Below are positions 40,542 through 50,958 of a stretch of DNA of 51,355 bases, piece after piece. Below the pieces are notes generated by a model. That model had not been told where the DNA came from. It did no database searches and saw only the letters and a program-made list of their open reading frames with translations. The translations under genes and the position numbers were made by a program. Where the stretch lies: contig CAIPDP010000197.1 in assembly GCA_903863845.1 (NCBI GenBank), forward strand, positions 1 through 51,355. The letters are read 5' to 3'. How positions within the stretch are numbered: position 1 is the stretch's first letter; every line of letters starts with the position of its first letter. Origin of the DNA: an uncultured Mucilaginibacter sp. (lineage in GTDB: Bacteria > Bacteroidota > Bacteroidia > Sphingobacteriales > Sphingobacteriaceae).

Positions 40542-41984
40542 ATGAAAAGAGTTTATATCTGTATCTTATTTTTGTGCTTCGGATTCACGCATTTATATGC
40601 GAGTGCCGATATTGCGTTCGAAGCTCAGGACACAGCGCAGGTTAATTTACTGAACCGGCAGGGATTTCAAATTCACCTGACCGATCACGATCAAACTATC
40701 AAGAAAGGCCAGGAAGCACTGGAGATCGCTAAAAAAATTAATTATATTGATGGGATTGCCGAAGCTTACCGGATAATGGGTGTTGGAGAGGCTTATGCAA
40801 ATAACGAAGCAAGAGCAATAGGTGCTTATTCAAATGCACTGAGTTATTTTAAGAAAAGTGGAAATGCCCTGGGTCAGGCTAAGGTTTACAATAATATAGG
40901 TAATCTGTACCTGACAATTGATTACGATCAGGCTTTAGATTTTCTTGAAAAAGGTTTAGCAATAGCGCAGCAATTGGGCAATACCAATATGATCGCCAGG
41001 ACAACCTTGAATATTGGCAACGTTTATCTCCGGAAAAAAAGCTTTTCGCTCGCGCTTAATTATTATACCAAGGCGCAGGAATTGTTTACCAAGTTGCATG
41101 ATGAAACCACCCTTATTATCTGTCTTCAAAATATTGGGGTCATTTATTACAAAGAAAAGCAATACGACAAAGCGCTTGAACTGTTACTAAAATCTCATGA
41201 TCAGGCTAAAGCACGTGACCAGAACACTTCCATTGGTATAACCGACTTAACGCTTTCATCAATTTATATTGAACGCCGGGATTATAATAGTGCGCAAAAG
41301 TTTTTAGACGAGGGTGTAGGTTTTGCCGAGATCACTAAAGACGACAAACTGGAAGCCGATTTCAACTACAACTCCTATCAGTTGGAGATGCACCGCAAAA
41401 ATTTTGAAAAAGCAGTAGAGATATTACATAATATATATGTCAAAGATAGTGTTAACCAAAAGAAGACCTTATCTTCTGACTTAACATTGATGCAGGATCA
41501 GCACGATCAGCAGGAAAAACAACATGAAAGTGAACTGATTATTGAACGGCAGAAAAACGACCGGGTAAAATTCTGGTGGGCTGTCTCTGGCTCTGGTTTG
41601 TTGCTGGTGGTAATTGTATTGCTGTTTGGTAACGTAAAACGTAAGGCCAGAACCAATGCACGTTTGACCGAGTTGAACAGTGAAGTTTCACGTCAAAAAG
41701 ATAACCTCGACCGGATCAATCATCACCTGGAAGAGATCATTGATGAGCGTACCCGCGACCTGCAGGTTAAGAATAAGAAACTTTCGGAGTATTCATCTTA
41801 TTTATCGCACCAGATACGCGGACCGATAGCTACTCTGAAAGGACTGATGAATCTTGAAAAAGAAGGATTGGTTGATCAGCAGGAATGTATCAATATGATG
41901 AATAAATGTGTATCAGATATTGATGAAAAGATCATTGATATGACTGATATCCTGCACGACCCCAAACGTACCAGCTTCCATTGA
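40542..41984 (+). CDS. TPR membrane protein with orphan HisKA-like (DHp) domain
   Basis: 480 residues from the ATG at 40542 (a GTG at 40500 would add an unneeded N-terminus before the signal peptide). The order is: signal (KRVYICILFLCFGFTHLYA), TPR repeats (~45-300, for example KVYNNIGNLYLTIDYDQALDFLEKGLAIAQQLGNTNMIARTTLNIGNVYL), one membrane helix (~345-363), a coiled coil (~370-415), then LSEYSSYLSHQIRGPIATLKGLMNLEKEG with a candidate phospho-His H423. It ends 57 residues later (DMTDILHDPKRTSFH) with no HATPase domain, and no ATPase follows. It could be a phosphotransfer or phosphatase partner, or a signalling adaptor for a separate kinase. Confidence 0.85.
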   Translation: MKRVYICILFLCFGFTHLYASADIAFEAQDTAQVNLLNRQGFQIHLTDHDQTIKKGQEALEIAKKINYIDGIAEAYRIMGVGEAYANNEARAIGAYSNALSYFKKSGNALGQAKVYNNIGNLYLTIDYDQALDFLEKGLAIAQQLGNTNMIARTTLNIGNVYLRKKSFSLALNYYTKAQELFTKLHDETTLIICLQNIGVIYYKEKQYDKALELLLKSHDQAKARDQNTSIGITDLTLSSIYIERRDYNSAQKFLDEGVGFAEITKDDKLEADFNYNSYQLEMHRKNFEKAVEILHNIYVKDSVNQKKTLSSDLTLMQDQHDQQEKQHESELIIERQKNDRVKFWWAVSGSGLLLVVIVLLFGNVKRKARTNARLTELNSEVSRQKDNLDRINHHLEEIIDERTRDLQVKNKKLSEYSSYLSHQIRGPIATLKGLMNLEKEGLVDQQECINMMNKCVSDIDEKIIDMTDILHDPKRTSFH

Positions 41985-42288
41985 TCTTGATAGATTTACA
42001 GTAACTCTTCGTGGTTCGCTTTTTTGGGGTTAACGACGGCCGTTCCATTAAATTAAAAGCTAAGAAAGGAATTAGGGATACTGTTTCAATGATAGATTTA
42101 TTCCTCCAAAATACTAACCGGGGGAAATCGGTCAATATTTTGGAGGACTATCTTTCCTGTAATGCATTCTTTTCATCTTAAATCATTAGCGTAAAATCGT
42201 TAAAATTTTACCTTGCGCTAATCATTTGTTCAGTGGTCAATTACGGGTATTCCGAATGCGGGATTTCGGAATAGCCATGAAAATCTCC
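41985..42288. other. Convergent spacer with two hairpins
   Basis: 304 nt. CCTCCAAAATA (42103-42113) pairs with TATTTTGGAGG (42136-42146), with a nested ACCG/CGGT stem inside. TATTCCGAA (42248-42256) pairs with TTCGGAATA (42265-42273). Neither has a clear T-tract. They may end the two convergent genes. No ORF is supported. Confidence 0.55.
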
Positions 42289-42657
42289 TTAAACAGCTAC
42301 CGAGCTCTTGTTGCGTAACTCTTCGTACAATTCGATCACTTTACGTTGCAGGCTGGCAATTTCAGCTTCACGGTCGCTTAATTTTTTCTGTATCAGGTTA
42401 AGGTGTGATGGTGCTGCTTCGGCATTCTCAGTGTCAACAGCTAATAGTTGCACTACGCTTACTTCATAAATGTTTGCAATTTGTTCAAGGCGCGATAAAT
42501 TCACGTCGGTAACGCCAGTTTCGATTTTTGAAAAAGCTGGGATAGAGATGCCTAATCGGTTGGCGATATCTTCCTGACTCCAGCCATGCTGATGGCGCAG
42601 GATCCTGATACTCTTACCTACAGATTTGTTTGCAGTTCTTTTGCTTAGTTCGTTCAT
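42289..42657 (-). CDS. XRE-family helix-turn-helix regulator with C-terminal coiled coil
   Basis: 122 residues. The Cro/CI helix-turn-helix spans about 15-70 (IRILRHQHGWSQEDIANRLGISIPAFSKIETGVTDVNLSRLEQIANIYEVSVVQLLAVD). The C-terminal ~35 residues (NLIQKKLSDREAEIASLQRKVIELYEELRNK) are a heptad-like coiled coil likely used to dimerise. Convergent with the TPR/DHp gene. Its targets are not visible; no clear palindrome was found at its own start. Confidence 0.9.
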   Translation of the reverse strand: MNELSKRTANKSVGKSIRILRHQHGWSQEDIANRLGISIPAFSKIETGVTDVNLSRLEQIANIYEVSVVQLLAVDTENAEAAPSHLNLIQKKLSDREAEIASLQRKVIELYEELRNKSSVAV

Positions 42658-42890
42658 GTTAAATTTTTGATTAATTAGGTGCTGAAACCATTAACCAAAG
42701 GGTGTGCCAACATGTAATTCAACTTGTTTTGCTTTCGATTTAAGTAAAAAGCAAATCATTGCCATATTTTACGGGGAATTTTCTCTACGAAGGGTAAAGA
42801 ATTTCGAGAATTATTTAACCAATTGTAAATGAATTAATGTTATTCGAAAGTTGGAAAACATAAACTGTTGCAGATCAGCCTAAAATGTGC

Positions 42891-45173
42891 TTAACTTGTT
42901 ACAATACGAAGTTTCGCAAACTTTAGCAGCAATTGTTTTTGTCCGATTTCTTTAAAGAAAATAGTTGCTTTTACATCAGGCTTATTGCCTTCGAGACTGA
43001 GCACCTTTCCAAATCCGAAACGCTCATGTTCAACTTCCATCCCAACCTGCAGGTTCGATGTATCTGAGGGTGCAAAACCTGCACTTGGCACGTGGGCTTT
43101 AGCTAATAACGAGGTTGTCTTAACCGGTGTGGCTGGGGCAGGGCGCGGTTTCGAGAAGGTGTCGCTGCGTTTATTCCAGTCGCTTCTTTCATCATCAAAG
43201 AACGAGCTGCTGCTGGTTGCCGGTTTTGCCGTGAAATCTAATTCGAGGTATTGGGCATCTATTTCATCAAGGAAACGACTGGGTTCGCAACTGATCAGCG
43301 TCCCGAATTTGAAGCGTGAAGTTGCGTAACTGATACTCAACTTACGTTCAGCACGGGTAACGGCTACATAAAAAAGCCGGCGTTCTTCCTCCAGGTCGGT
43401 TCGTGAATTGAGTGACATTTGCGATGGAAACAAATTTTCTTCGAGCCCCACTACAAATACATGCGGAAATTCGAGTCCTTTTGCCGAATGGATGGTCATG
43501 AGCGAAACGGTATCTGCCTCCGGGTTTTTGTCCTTGTCGTCGTTGGTCAGTAAAGCAACATCCTGCATAAAAATACCCAGGCTTTTATCTTCGATATCTT
43601 CACGCTCCGAAAATTCTTTGATACCATTCAGCAGTTCCTGTATGTTCTCGTAACGGTTCAGTCCTTCAACTGATTTATCTTCATACAAATCCTTCAATAT
43701 ACCAGAATGCTGGGCGATATGCAAAGCTGCTTCATAGGCCGACTGGTTTTTAACCAACACCTGGAAGCTCTGTATCATGGTAGCAAAAACGCCGACCGAC
43801 GCAGAACTTCTTCCATCGAGGTATTTCGAGGGTTCAACGATCACTTCCCATGGAGTTATTTTATTTTGATCAGCACTCAATATGATGCGGTCGACGGTCG
43901 TGTCGCCTATTCCCCGTTTGGGATAATTGATCACCCTTTTCATCGCCTCTTCATCTGCCGGATTGATGGTCAATCTGAAATAGCCTATCAGGTCTTTGAT
44001 CTCTTTACGCTGGTAGAAGGAGAGGCCTCCGTATATCTTATAAGGTATGTTAAGCTTGCGCAATGCTTCTTCCATCGAACGCGACTGCGCATTGGTGCGG
44101 TACAAAATGGCAAAATCGTGCCAGTTCATTCCTTTGGTGCTGCGTTCCTGTAAAATGCCTTCTGCGACAATTTTACCTTCCTCATTATCGCTAAAGGCAC
44201 GCATTACCCTTATCTTTTCACCTTCTTCTTTTTCCGAAAAAACGTTCTTTTTAAGCTGATCCTGGTTATTGGCGATGATGCTGTTGGCTACATTGACAAT
44301 ATTCTGAGTCGACCGGTAATTTTGTTCGAGCTTGAATATTTTCAGATCAGGGTAGTCTTTTTCAAAATTGAGGATGTTCTGGATATTTGCTCCGCGGAAG
44401 GCATAGATACTCTGGGCGTCGTCACCAACTACGCAAATGTTCTCGTTGATGGCTGCCAATCTTTTAACGATGAGGTATTGCGAAAAATTGGTATCCTGAT
44501 ACTCATCTACCATCAGGTATTTAAACTTGTTCTGGTATTTGTATAGTACATCGGGGTATCGTTTCAGTAATTCGTTGGTCTTAAACAGCAAATCGTCGAA
44601 ATCCATAGCCCCTGCCCGGTAGCATCGGGTGGCATAGGTCTCATATATCTTACCCAACTGCCCACGTCCGCTCGAAAAATCATCGGCCTGTATCTGGTCA
44701 TTTTGCTGGTACTCTTGCCACGAGATCAGGTTGTTTTTGGCGGCTGAGATACGGTTGTATACAAAATTGGGATTATATAATTTGTCGTCAAGTGCCAGTT
44801 CTTTCAGGATCGCCCGAAGCACACTTTTGCTGTCGTCGGTATCGTAGATGGTAAAGGTATTTGGATATCCGATTTTTTCTGCTTCAACCCGTAATAGTTT
44901 GGCAAAAACGGAGTGAAAAGTTCCCATCCAAACGTTTTTTGCTTCCGGTCCAACCGTATGCATGATACGATCGCGCATTTCGCGGGCAGCCTTGTTGGTA
45001 AAGGTTAGTACCAATATATTAAAGGCATCAACGCCACTTGCCACTAAATGTGCCACCCGCATAGTAATTACGCGTGTTTTGCCTGACCCGGCACCTGCGA
45101 TGATCATCACCGGTCCTTCGGTTTGCAATACTGCCGCCTGTTGAGCGGGGTTCAATCCCTTTAAATAATCCAA
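42891..45173 (-). CDS. UvrD/PcrA-type ATP-dependent DNA helicase
   Basis: 760 residues, superfamily 1A. Motifs in order: Q-motif LNPAQQAAV, Walker A GAGSGKTRV (about 27-35), Ia LVLTFTNKAAREM, II YQDTNFSQ within VDEYQDTN (DExQ), III VGDDAQSIYAFRGA, IV KLEQNYRSTQNI, V VSLMTIHSAKGLEFPHVFVVGL and VI LFYVAVTRAERKL. The C-terminal segment (VEHERFGFGKVLSLEGNKPDVKATIFF) is the PcrA-type tudor-like domain that binds RNA polymerase in known members. It works in excision repair and removal of stalled polymerase and RecA. UvrD and PcrA orthology cannot be separated here. Confidence 0.95.
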   Translation of the reverse strand: MDYLKGLNPAQQAAVLQTEGPVMIIAGAGSGKTRVITMRVAHLVASGVDAFNILVLTFTNKAAREMRDRIMHTVGPEAKNVWMGTFHSVFAKLLRVEAEKIGYPNTFTIYDTDDSKSVLRAILKELALDDKLYNPNFVYNRISAAKNNLISWQEYQQNDQIQADDFSSGRGQLGKIYETYATRCYRAGAMDFDDLLFKTNELLKRYPDVLYKYQNKFKYLMVDEYQDTNFSQYLIVKRLAAINENICVVGDDAQSIYAFRGANIQNILNFEKDYPDLKIFKLEQNYRSTQNIVNVANSIIANNQDQLKKNVFSEKEEGEKIRVMRAFSDNEEGKIVAEGILQERSTKGMNWHDFAILYRTNAQSRSMEEALRKLNIPYKIYGGLSFYQRKEIKDLIGYFRLTINPADEEAMKRVINYPKRGIGDTTVDRIILSADQNKITPWEVIVEPSKYLDGRSSASVGVFATMIQSFQVLVKNQSAYEAALHIAQHSGILKDLYEDKSVEGLNRYENIQELLNGIKEFSEREDIEDKSLGIFMQDVALLTNDDKDKNPEADTVSLMTIHSAKGLEFPHVFVVGLEENLFPSQMSLNSRTDLEEERRLFYVAVTRAERKLSISYATSRFKFGTLISCEPSRFLDEIDAQYLELDFTAKPATSSSSFFDDERSDWNKRSDTFSKPRPAPATPVKTTSLLAKAHVPSAGFAPSDTSNLQVGMEVEHERFGFGKVLSLEGNKPDVKATIFFKEIGQKQLLLKFAKLRIVTS

Positions 45174-45391
45174 TCTTTTGTCCTCGTTTCTGACAGGGCG
45201 AAGTTAATTTTTTAAGAGGAAAGGCGAAAGGATAAAGGCGAAAGGTTTTTTATTTTCCCCCGTTAAAAGGTATAGTAAATCTATAAACCATAGGGATGTC
45301 ATATTTGGAATTAGAAACAAATGCTGCTGTAAACTGTTCTAATTTTGAACTGAAATTAAGAAATAATTAACAACGTTAAGCAATAGAAAAA

Positions 45392-46489
45392 ATGGGACTA
45401 AACCTTTTATTTACCCCCGCCAAGGTTGGGGCCATCACTTTAAAAAATCGGATCGTCATGGCGCCCATGACACGTTCACGCGCTATCGGGAACATTCCGA
45501 ATGATTTAATAGCCGAATATTATGGTCAAAGAGCCGCGGCCGGTTTGATCGTTACGGAAGGTACTTCGCCATCGCCAAATGGCTTAGGGTATTCCCGTAT
45601 TCCTGGTATTTTTAGCCAGGAACAGGTTGAAGGCTGGAAAAAAGTTACCAGCGCAGTTCATGAAAAAGGCGGTAAGATCTATGTACAGTTGATGCATACC
45701 GGCCGTATCGGTCACGTTTTGAACTTACCGGAAGGCGCCGAAGTGTTGGCTCCCTCGGCAGTAGCCGCTGCGGGTCAGATGTGGACCGATTCGGCTCAGA
45801 TGCAGGATAATCCTACACCAAGGGCTATAACCGCCGCGGAAGTTCAGAGCACCAAAGCAGAGTTTGTTCAGGCAGCAAAAAATGCAATAGAAGCAGGCTT
45901 TGATGGTGTTGAATTACATGGCGCAAACGGGTATTTGCTTGAGCAATTCCTGTCACCTTTCAGTAATATCCGCACCGATAATTATGGTGGCAGTATAGAA
46001 AACCGTGTACGATTTGTGCTGGAAGTAGTAGCTGATGTAGCTGCCGCTATTGGTGCCGACAGAACAGGTATACGTTTGTCGCCTTATGGTGTAGCCAGCG
46101 ACATGCCACACTATCCTGAAATTGACGCTACATATAAATACCTGGCGGAAAAATTGAATGAATTAAATATCGCTTATATACATCTGGTTGACCATTCAGC
46201 CATGGGAGCGCCCGCAGTACCAATTGAAATAAAACAAGCGATCCGCAATGCATTCAAAAATACTTTGATCCTGGCCGGCGGCCTGACCAAAGATACCGGC
46301 GAAGCCCTGTTAGAAAGCGGTTTAGCCGATTTGGTAGCTTTTGGTCGCCCATTCATCAATAATCCCGATCTGGTTGAACGCTTTGAAAACAATGAGCCAT
46401 TGTCAACTGATTTGCATTTAGACCTGTTTTATACGCCAGGTGCAAAAGGTTATACTGATTACCCGGTTTATCAGGAGCAATCGGCGTAA
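45392..46489 (+). CDS. Old yellow enzyme family alkene reductase
   Basis: 365 residues. An FMN-dependent NADPH oxidoreductase that reduces activated C=C bonds (NemA group). Seen: LFTPAKVGAITLKNRIVMAPMTRSRA with the FMN-contacting Thr, YGQRAAAGLIVTEGTSPSPNGLGY, VQLMHTGRIGH, and VELHGANGYLLEQFLSPFSNIRTDNYGGSIENR (substrate-binding His-x-x-Asn pair and the catalytic-site Tyr). C-terminal LAGGLTKDTGEALLESGLADLVAFGRPFINNPDLVERF binds FMN phosphate. TAATTTTG at 45340-45347 is a perfect -7 match, about 45 nt before the ATG. Physiological substrate unknown. Confidence 0.93.
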   Translation: MGLNLLFTPAKVGAITLKNRIVMAPMTRSRAIGNIPNDLIAEYYGQRAAAGLIVTEGTSPSPNGLGYSRIPGIFSQEQVEGWKKVTSAVHEKGGKIYVQLMHTGRIGHVLNLPEGAEVLAPSAVAAAGQMWTDSAQMQDNPTPRAITAAEVQSTKAEFVQAAKNAIEAGFDGVELHGANGYLLEQFLSPFSNIRTDNYGGSIENRVRFVLEVVADVAAAIGADRTGIRLSPYGVASDMPHYPEIDATYKYLAEKLNELNIAYIHLVDHSAMGAPAVPIEIKQAIRNAFKNTLILAGGLTKDTGEALLESGLADLVAFGRPFINNPDLVERFENNEPLSTDLHLDLFYTPGAKGYTDYPVYQEQSA

Positions 46490-46806
46490 ATTATCCTGTC
46501 TGAATCAGAATTTACAGAATTAGAGAATTTTCAGAATTCTCAGTTGCGCCGTTGGTGAAAAATATTGGTTGCTGAAATTAGCAAAGGAGATTAGCATCCC
46601 GTAGGTATGCAACCTGAACATTATACCAGCGCTTTTATAAAAACCACAAGCCGGGAGGCTTGCGGCAGCAGACAGCGGATGACAAAACATCAATCCAAAA
46701 AAAAGGCCGGGTTCCTAAAAGAACCCGGCCTTTTCACAGAAAATTTCAAAATTTCAAATCCTCAAATTTTCAAATCGTCATATTTTCAAATTTTCAAATC
46801 ACCCAA
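46490..46806. other. Convergent spacer with terminator and AT-rich word repeats
   Basis: 317 nt between convergent genes. CAGAATTTACAGAATTAGAG words lie at about 46507-46545, a terminator at 46701-46734, and TTTCAAATTTTCAAATC words at 46741-46802, the latter also seen near 34370. No ORF is supported. Confidence 0.6.
46701..46734. terminator. Bidirectional terminator between OYE and M1 peptidase genes
   Basis: AAAAGGCCGGGTTC, 6-nt loop, GAACCCGGCCTTTT: a perfect 14-bp stem with A/T flanks, between convergent genes. Confidence 0.88.
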
Positions 46807-48774
46807 TCACTTCCCCATCCACACATTATTTTTCGTGTCAAAGTCAGCAAGTTGATGATCCGGATCGATTTCAACTTTGGTTAGAGTGGAAGTCGACGGG
46901 TATTTAAATTTCCAAACCCCACCAGCGCGTTGCCAGATATTTACCGGCAGGTGTATGATCTCGGTCTTACCATTCGATTGGGTAATTGCCAGGTCGACAG
47001 GCATAGCCATTTTCTCTTTATTCACCAGAGTTATGATCGCGCCGTTAGCCGGATCGTTTTTGACATAGGTTACAGATTGTACCGCCTGGTCGAGTTTCCA
47101 GGTAGTAAAGAACCATTCTTTCCAGAACCAGTTCAGGTCTTCGCCTGCAGCATCGTTCATCGTCCGGAAAAAATCATAAGGCAGGGGATGTTTGAATGCC
47201 CAGCGCTTGATGTACTCATTGAAGGCATAATCAAAACGATCGGGACCCAGTACTACATTGCGCAGCATATCCAAACCGGCCGAGGTCTTCACGTAATATT
47301 GCCCATAGTCATTTAATCCCATTGCTTCGGGCGCAACCATTAAAGGGTCTTTTAATATTTTTAAATAACCAACCAGGTTATGTGCGGGCCTTGCAGACGT
47401 GTCATCGTACTCTCCATGATTGAACATTTTGGTAGAGTATTCATTGATAAAGGTATTGAAACCTTCATCCTGCCACATATATTTCCGTTCGTTAGAGCCC
47501 ACGATCATCGGGAACCAGTTATGGCCGATTTCGTGCGTGATATCGCCCCAAAGTCCGCCATTCTTCAGGTTGTCCAGACAGAAGACAATGCCCGGATATT
47601 CCATACCCAAGGCTACACCTGCAACAGTTGTGGCAGAATTCCATGGGTATTCATAGTATTTGTTGGAGTAGATCTCGATGCTGTACTTCAGGTATTCAGT
47701 TCCGCGTCCCCATGAATTTTTACCTGCACTCTCGGCAGGATATGCCGCCATTGAAATACCCTTACGTCCCGAAGGAAAGTTGATCCTTGCTGCATCCCAG
47801 ATAAATGCTTTCGAAGCTGCCCATGAAATATCACGGGTATTCAGCATTTTAAAATGCCATGTTTTGGTTCCTGCGGCCTTATCATTCTGACCAACCTCAT
47901 CCGGTTTGGTTATAAATACAGTTTGATCACTATTACGTGCTTCTGTCAGTCGTTGCTGTTGTGTGGTACTCAGCATTTCAGCACCATTTTGCAGGTCGCC
48001 CGAGCCTACTACCAACATGCTGGCCGGAGCGGTAATATAGTAGTCGAAATCGCCGTATTCGCAGTAAAACTCGCCAAGGCCCATATAAGGTAGTGTGTTC
48101 CATCCTTCAACATCATCATAAACACACATGCGTGGGTACCATTCGGCGATCTCATAAACGTAGCCCGCTTTGAATTTTTTACGACCCATTCGATCGGCGC
48201 CATACATAGGCACTGCAAAGCTGTATTTTATTTTGAGTTCAATTTTTGCGCCGTTGCCTGCAAGTGGTTCTTTTAAACGGATTTGCATCCTGGCATCGCT
48301 GATAACCGGCTCGACGGTATATACCTGGCTGTTATAGCCGACAGCAACGGATGCTATATGGTAACCACCTTTGCTAAAGCCTTTTACATCAAAACGGTCG
48401 CCATTCATCGGGGTGGTTGCCCAGCCCCTTGAATTGGGTATAAAAAGATTCTGATCTAATTGCAGCCAAAGATAATCGAGTTTATCCGGGCTATTATTGG
48501 TATAACTGATAACTACTTCGCCGGTCACCGTTGTATCCTGCTGACCCTCATCAAGTGTAGCATGGATGGTGTAATCGGCACGGTTTTGCCAGTAATGCGC
48601 ACCTGGCGCGCCATTAGCTGAACGGGTATCACCACAGGTAACCGGCCAGGTGATCGGGCCAAAAGTTTCCTGGTGATCGTACTTGATAGAATCGGGAGTT
48701 TGTGCTCCGGCAGTGATCGCCGAAAAAATTACGAGGCAGAGCCCGGCAAAGAGTTTAAGTTTCAATTGGTTCAT
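46807..48774 (-). CDS. Secreted M1-family metallopeptidase
   Basis: 655 residues with a signal peptide ([20 protein letters not shown]). The N-terminal part is the beta-rich M1 domain ([42 protein letters not shown]). The zinc site is [35 protein letters not shown] (HExxH at about 413-417 and the distal Glu in DEGFNTF). The exopeptidase G-x-M-E-N-style loop reads [13 protein letters not shown]. The C-terminal half holds helices and a final beta segment. It is exported, so it trims peptides outside the cytoplasm or in the periplasm. Cleavage preference is unknown. Confidence 0.92.
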   Translation of the reverse strand: MNQLKLKLFAGLCLVIFSAITAGAQTPDSIKYDHQETFGPITWPVTCGDTRSANGAPGAHYWQNRADYTIHATLDEGQQDTTVTGEVVISYTNNSPDKLDYLWLQLDQNLFIPNSRGWATTPMNGDRFDVKGFSKGGYHIASVAVGYNSQVYTVEPVISDARMQIRLKEPLAGNGAKIELKIKYSFAVPMYGADRMGRKKFKAGYVYEIAEWYPRMCVYDDVEGWNTLPYMGLGEFYCEYGDFDYYITAPASMLVVGSGDLQNGAEMLSTTQQQRLTEARNSDQTVFITKPDEVGQNDKAAGTKTWHFKMLNTRDISWAASKAFIWDAARINFPSGRKGISMAAYPAESAGKNSWGRGTEYLKYSIEIYSNKYYEYPWNSATTVAGVALGMEYPGIVFCLDNLKNGGLWGDITHEIGHNWFPMIVGSNERKYMWQDEGFNTFINEYSTKMFNHGEYDDTSARPAHNLVGYLKILKDPLMVAPEAMGLNDYGQYYVKTSAGLDMLRNVVLGPDRFDYAFNEYIKRWAFKHPLPYDFFRTMNDAAGEDLNWFWKEWFFTTWKLDQAVQSVTYVKNDPANGAIITLVNKEKMAMPVDLAITQSNGKTEIIHLPVNIWQRAGGVWKFKYPSTSTLTKVEIDPDHQLADFDTKNNVWMGK

Positions 48775-48933
48775 TACTTGAAGTGTTTCAAAGACAAAGA
48801 AACCAATTTTATGCGTTGTTTGTTAATTTAACAGGGTGAAAAATGAAAAGCGGTAGCTATTTGCCAATTTCAGACACTAAAATTACTTAATTGATTTCCC
48901 AATTTTGCATCTTCGCAACTCGTCAATTGCCCC

Positions 48934-50940
48934 ATGAACCGTCTCGCCAATTCAGCCTCACCCTATTTGTTGCAGCATGCCCATAACCCGGTCGATTGGT
49001 TTCCCTGGGGCCCTGAAGCTTTGCAAAAAGCCAAAGATGAAAATAAGCTGATCCTGGTTAGTATCGGCTATTCGGCATGCCATTGGTGTCATGTGATGGA
49101 GCATGAGAGTTTCGAAGATGAAAAGGTGGCGGCTGTAATGAACGAAAATTTTGTCTGTATCAAAGTTGACAGGGAAGAACGCCCGGATATCGACCAAATA
49201 TATATGGCGGCGGTTCAATTGATGACCGGCAGGGGAGGCTGGCCACTGAACTGTATCTGTCTGCCCGACCAACGCCCTATTTATGGTGGTACTTATTTCA
49301 GGAAAAACGACTGGCTCAGTCTGCTGTTCAACCTGGCAGACTTTTATAAGAATAAACCGGAGGAAGCCGAAGACTATGCCAGTAAGTTGACGGATGACAT
49401 CGTTAAATTCGAGAATTTTAGTCCTGTCACTGACGAGAAGAAATACAGCCGCGCTGATCTGGAAGCGATTGTCAAGAACTGGCAACGCTATTTTGATAAA
49501 GTTGAAGGTGGCATTGGCTCGGCACCAAAATTTCCGATGCCAAATAACTGGCAGTTTTTGATGCGCTATGCGCATTTGATGCAGGACGCTGATATCGCTG
49601 CTCAGGTAAAACTAACGCTGCATAAAATGGCCTTTGGTGGTATTTATGATCATGTTGGCGGTGGTTTTGCCCGATATTCAGTTGACGGACGCTGGCATGT
49701 ACCGCATTTCGAAAAGATGCTGTACGATAATGCGCAATTGTTAAGTTTATATACCGAAGCAGCTGTATGGTCTTATGATCCCTTATACCAACAAATAGCC
49801 GGCGAGATCATCCAATTCGTTAAACGGGAACTGACCTCACCTAATGGTGGTTTTTATTCGGCATTGGATGCCGACAGTGAGGGTGTAGAAGGCAAATTTT
49901 ACACCTTTACCAAAGCTGAGATCGAAACCGTATTGGGAGATGATGCTGCGGTTTTCTGTATCTATTATAATATAACCGATGACGGCAACTGGGCCGAAGA
50001 AGAAACCAATGTGCTTTTTAGAAAAGATACAGATGTTCAACTGGCTGAAAAGCTGGGTAATAGTATGCCAGAATTGCGATCGGCAATAAGTGCTGCACGT
50101 GAAAAACTTTTAAATTACCGAAGCAACCGGGTACGACCTGGGCTGGATTTTAAAATACTAGCCTCGTGGAACGGACTAACGCTAAAAGGCTTATGTGATG
50201 CTTACCGGGCCTTTGACCAACAGGAGTACCTGGAAATTGCCTTGACCAATGCAGCATTTATCTTAAATGATCTGGTCGATCCCGCTGGTCGTTTGAGGCG
50301 TATTTACAGCGAAAAATCGCAGTTAACGCAATCCTTTGCCTTTCTGGACGACTACGCAAATGTAATTGATGCATTTATTGCTTTATATGAGGGCACTTTT
50401 GATGAACAATGGCTGATCAAAGCAAAAGAGTTGACTGAAATTGCTATTGATTTATTTTACGATAAAGAGCAGGGAATGTTCTTTTATACATCAGCGGATG
50501 ATGAACAATTGATCGCCCGTAAGTACGAGCTGATGGACAGCGTGATACCGGCATCTAATTCAGTAATGGCGCATAATTTGAAGAAACTGGGTTTGTTTTT
50601 TGACGATGAAAATTTTGGCAGTATCGCATTGCAATTGTTAAATAATATTGCCCCGCAAATTGAAAAATACGGTTCGTCGTATTCAAACTGGGCTGCCCTG
50701 ATGCTGAACGAAGTATTTGGTTTATATGAGCTTGCCATAACGGGCGAAAATTTTGAAGAAACGCGTCGGAATTTTGAAAAAAACTACGTTCCGAACAAAA
50801 TTATCTTGGGAGGTAAAAAGGGAATTTTACCTTTGCTGCAGGGCAGGTTTGCAAAAGAAACCCGGTTATTTGTTTGTCGCGATAAAACCTGCGGCCTACC
50901 GGTTAACGATATAGAAAACGCCCTTAAACAAATCAAATAA
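48934..50940 (+). CDS. YyaL-like thioredoxin-domain protein (DUF255)
   Basis: 668 residues. The N-terminal DUF255 thioredoxin-like domain (1-~165) reads [61 protein letters not shown], with the C-x-x-C pair in ACHWCH. An alpha/alpha toroid (six-hairpin-like) domain follows: [36 protein letters not shown] and [19 protein letters not shown]. The human SPATA20 homologue shares this plan; its reaction is not established. The SlyD-like gene begins 18 nt after the stop, so the two may be cotranscribed. Confidence 0.93.
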   Translation: MNRLANSASPYLLQHAHNPVDWFPWGPEALQKAKDENKLILVSIGYSACHWCHVMEHESFEDEKVAAVMNENFVCIKVDREERPDIDQIYMAAVQLMTGRGGWPLNCICLPDQRPIYGGTYFRKNDWLSLLFNLADFYKNKPEEAEDYASKLTDDIVKFENFSPVTDEKKYSRADLEAIVKNWQRYFDKVEGGIGSAPKFPMPNNWQFLMRYAHLMQDADIAAQVKLTLHKMAFGGIYDHVGGGFARYSVDGRWHVPHFEKMLYDNAQLLSLYTEAAVWSYDPLYQQIAGEIIQFVKRELTSPNGGFYSALDADSEGVEGKFYTFTKAEIETVLGDDAAVFCIYYNITDDGNWAEEETNVLFRKDTDVQLAEKLGNSMPELRSAISAAREKLLNYRSNRVRPGLDFKILASWNGLTLKGLCDAYRAFDQQEYLEIALTNAAFILNDLVDPAGRLRRIYSEKSQLTQSFAFLDDYANVIDAFIALYEGTFDEQWLIKAKELTEIAIDLFYDKEQGMFFYTSADDEQLIARKYELMDSVIPASNSVMAHNLKKLGLFFDDENFGSIALQLLNNIAPQIEKYGSSYSNWAALMLNEVFGLYELAITGENFEETRRNFEKNYVPNKIILGGKKGILPLLQGRFAKETRLFVCRDKTCGLPVNDIENALKQIK

Positions 50941-50958
50941 AAACAACAGCAAAAAAAT

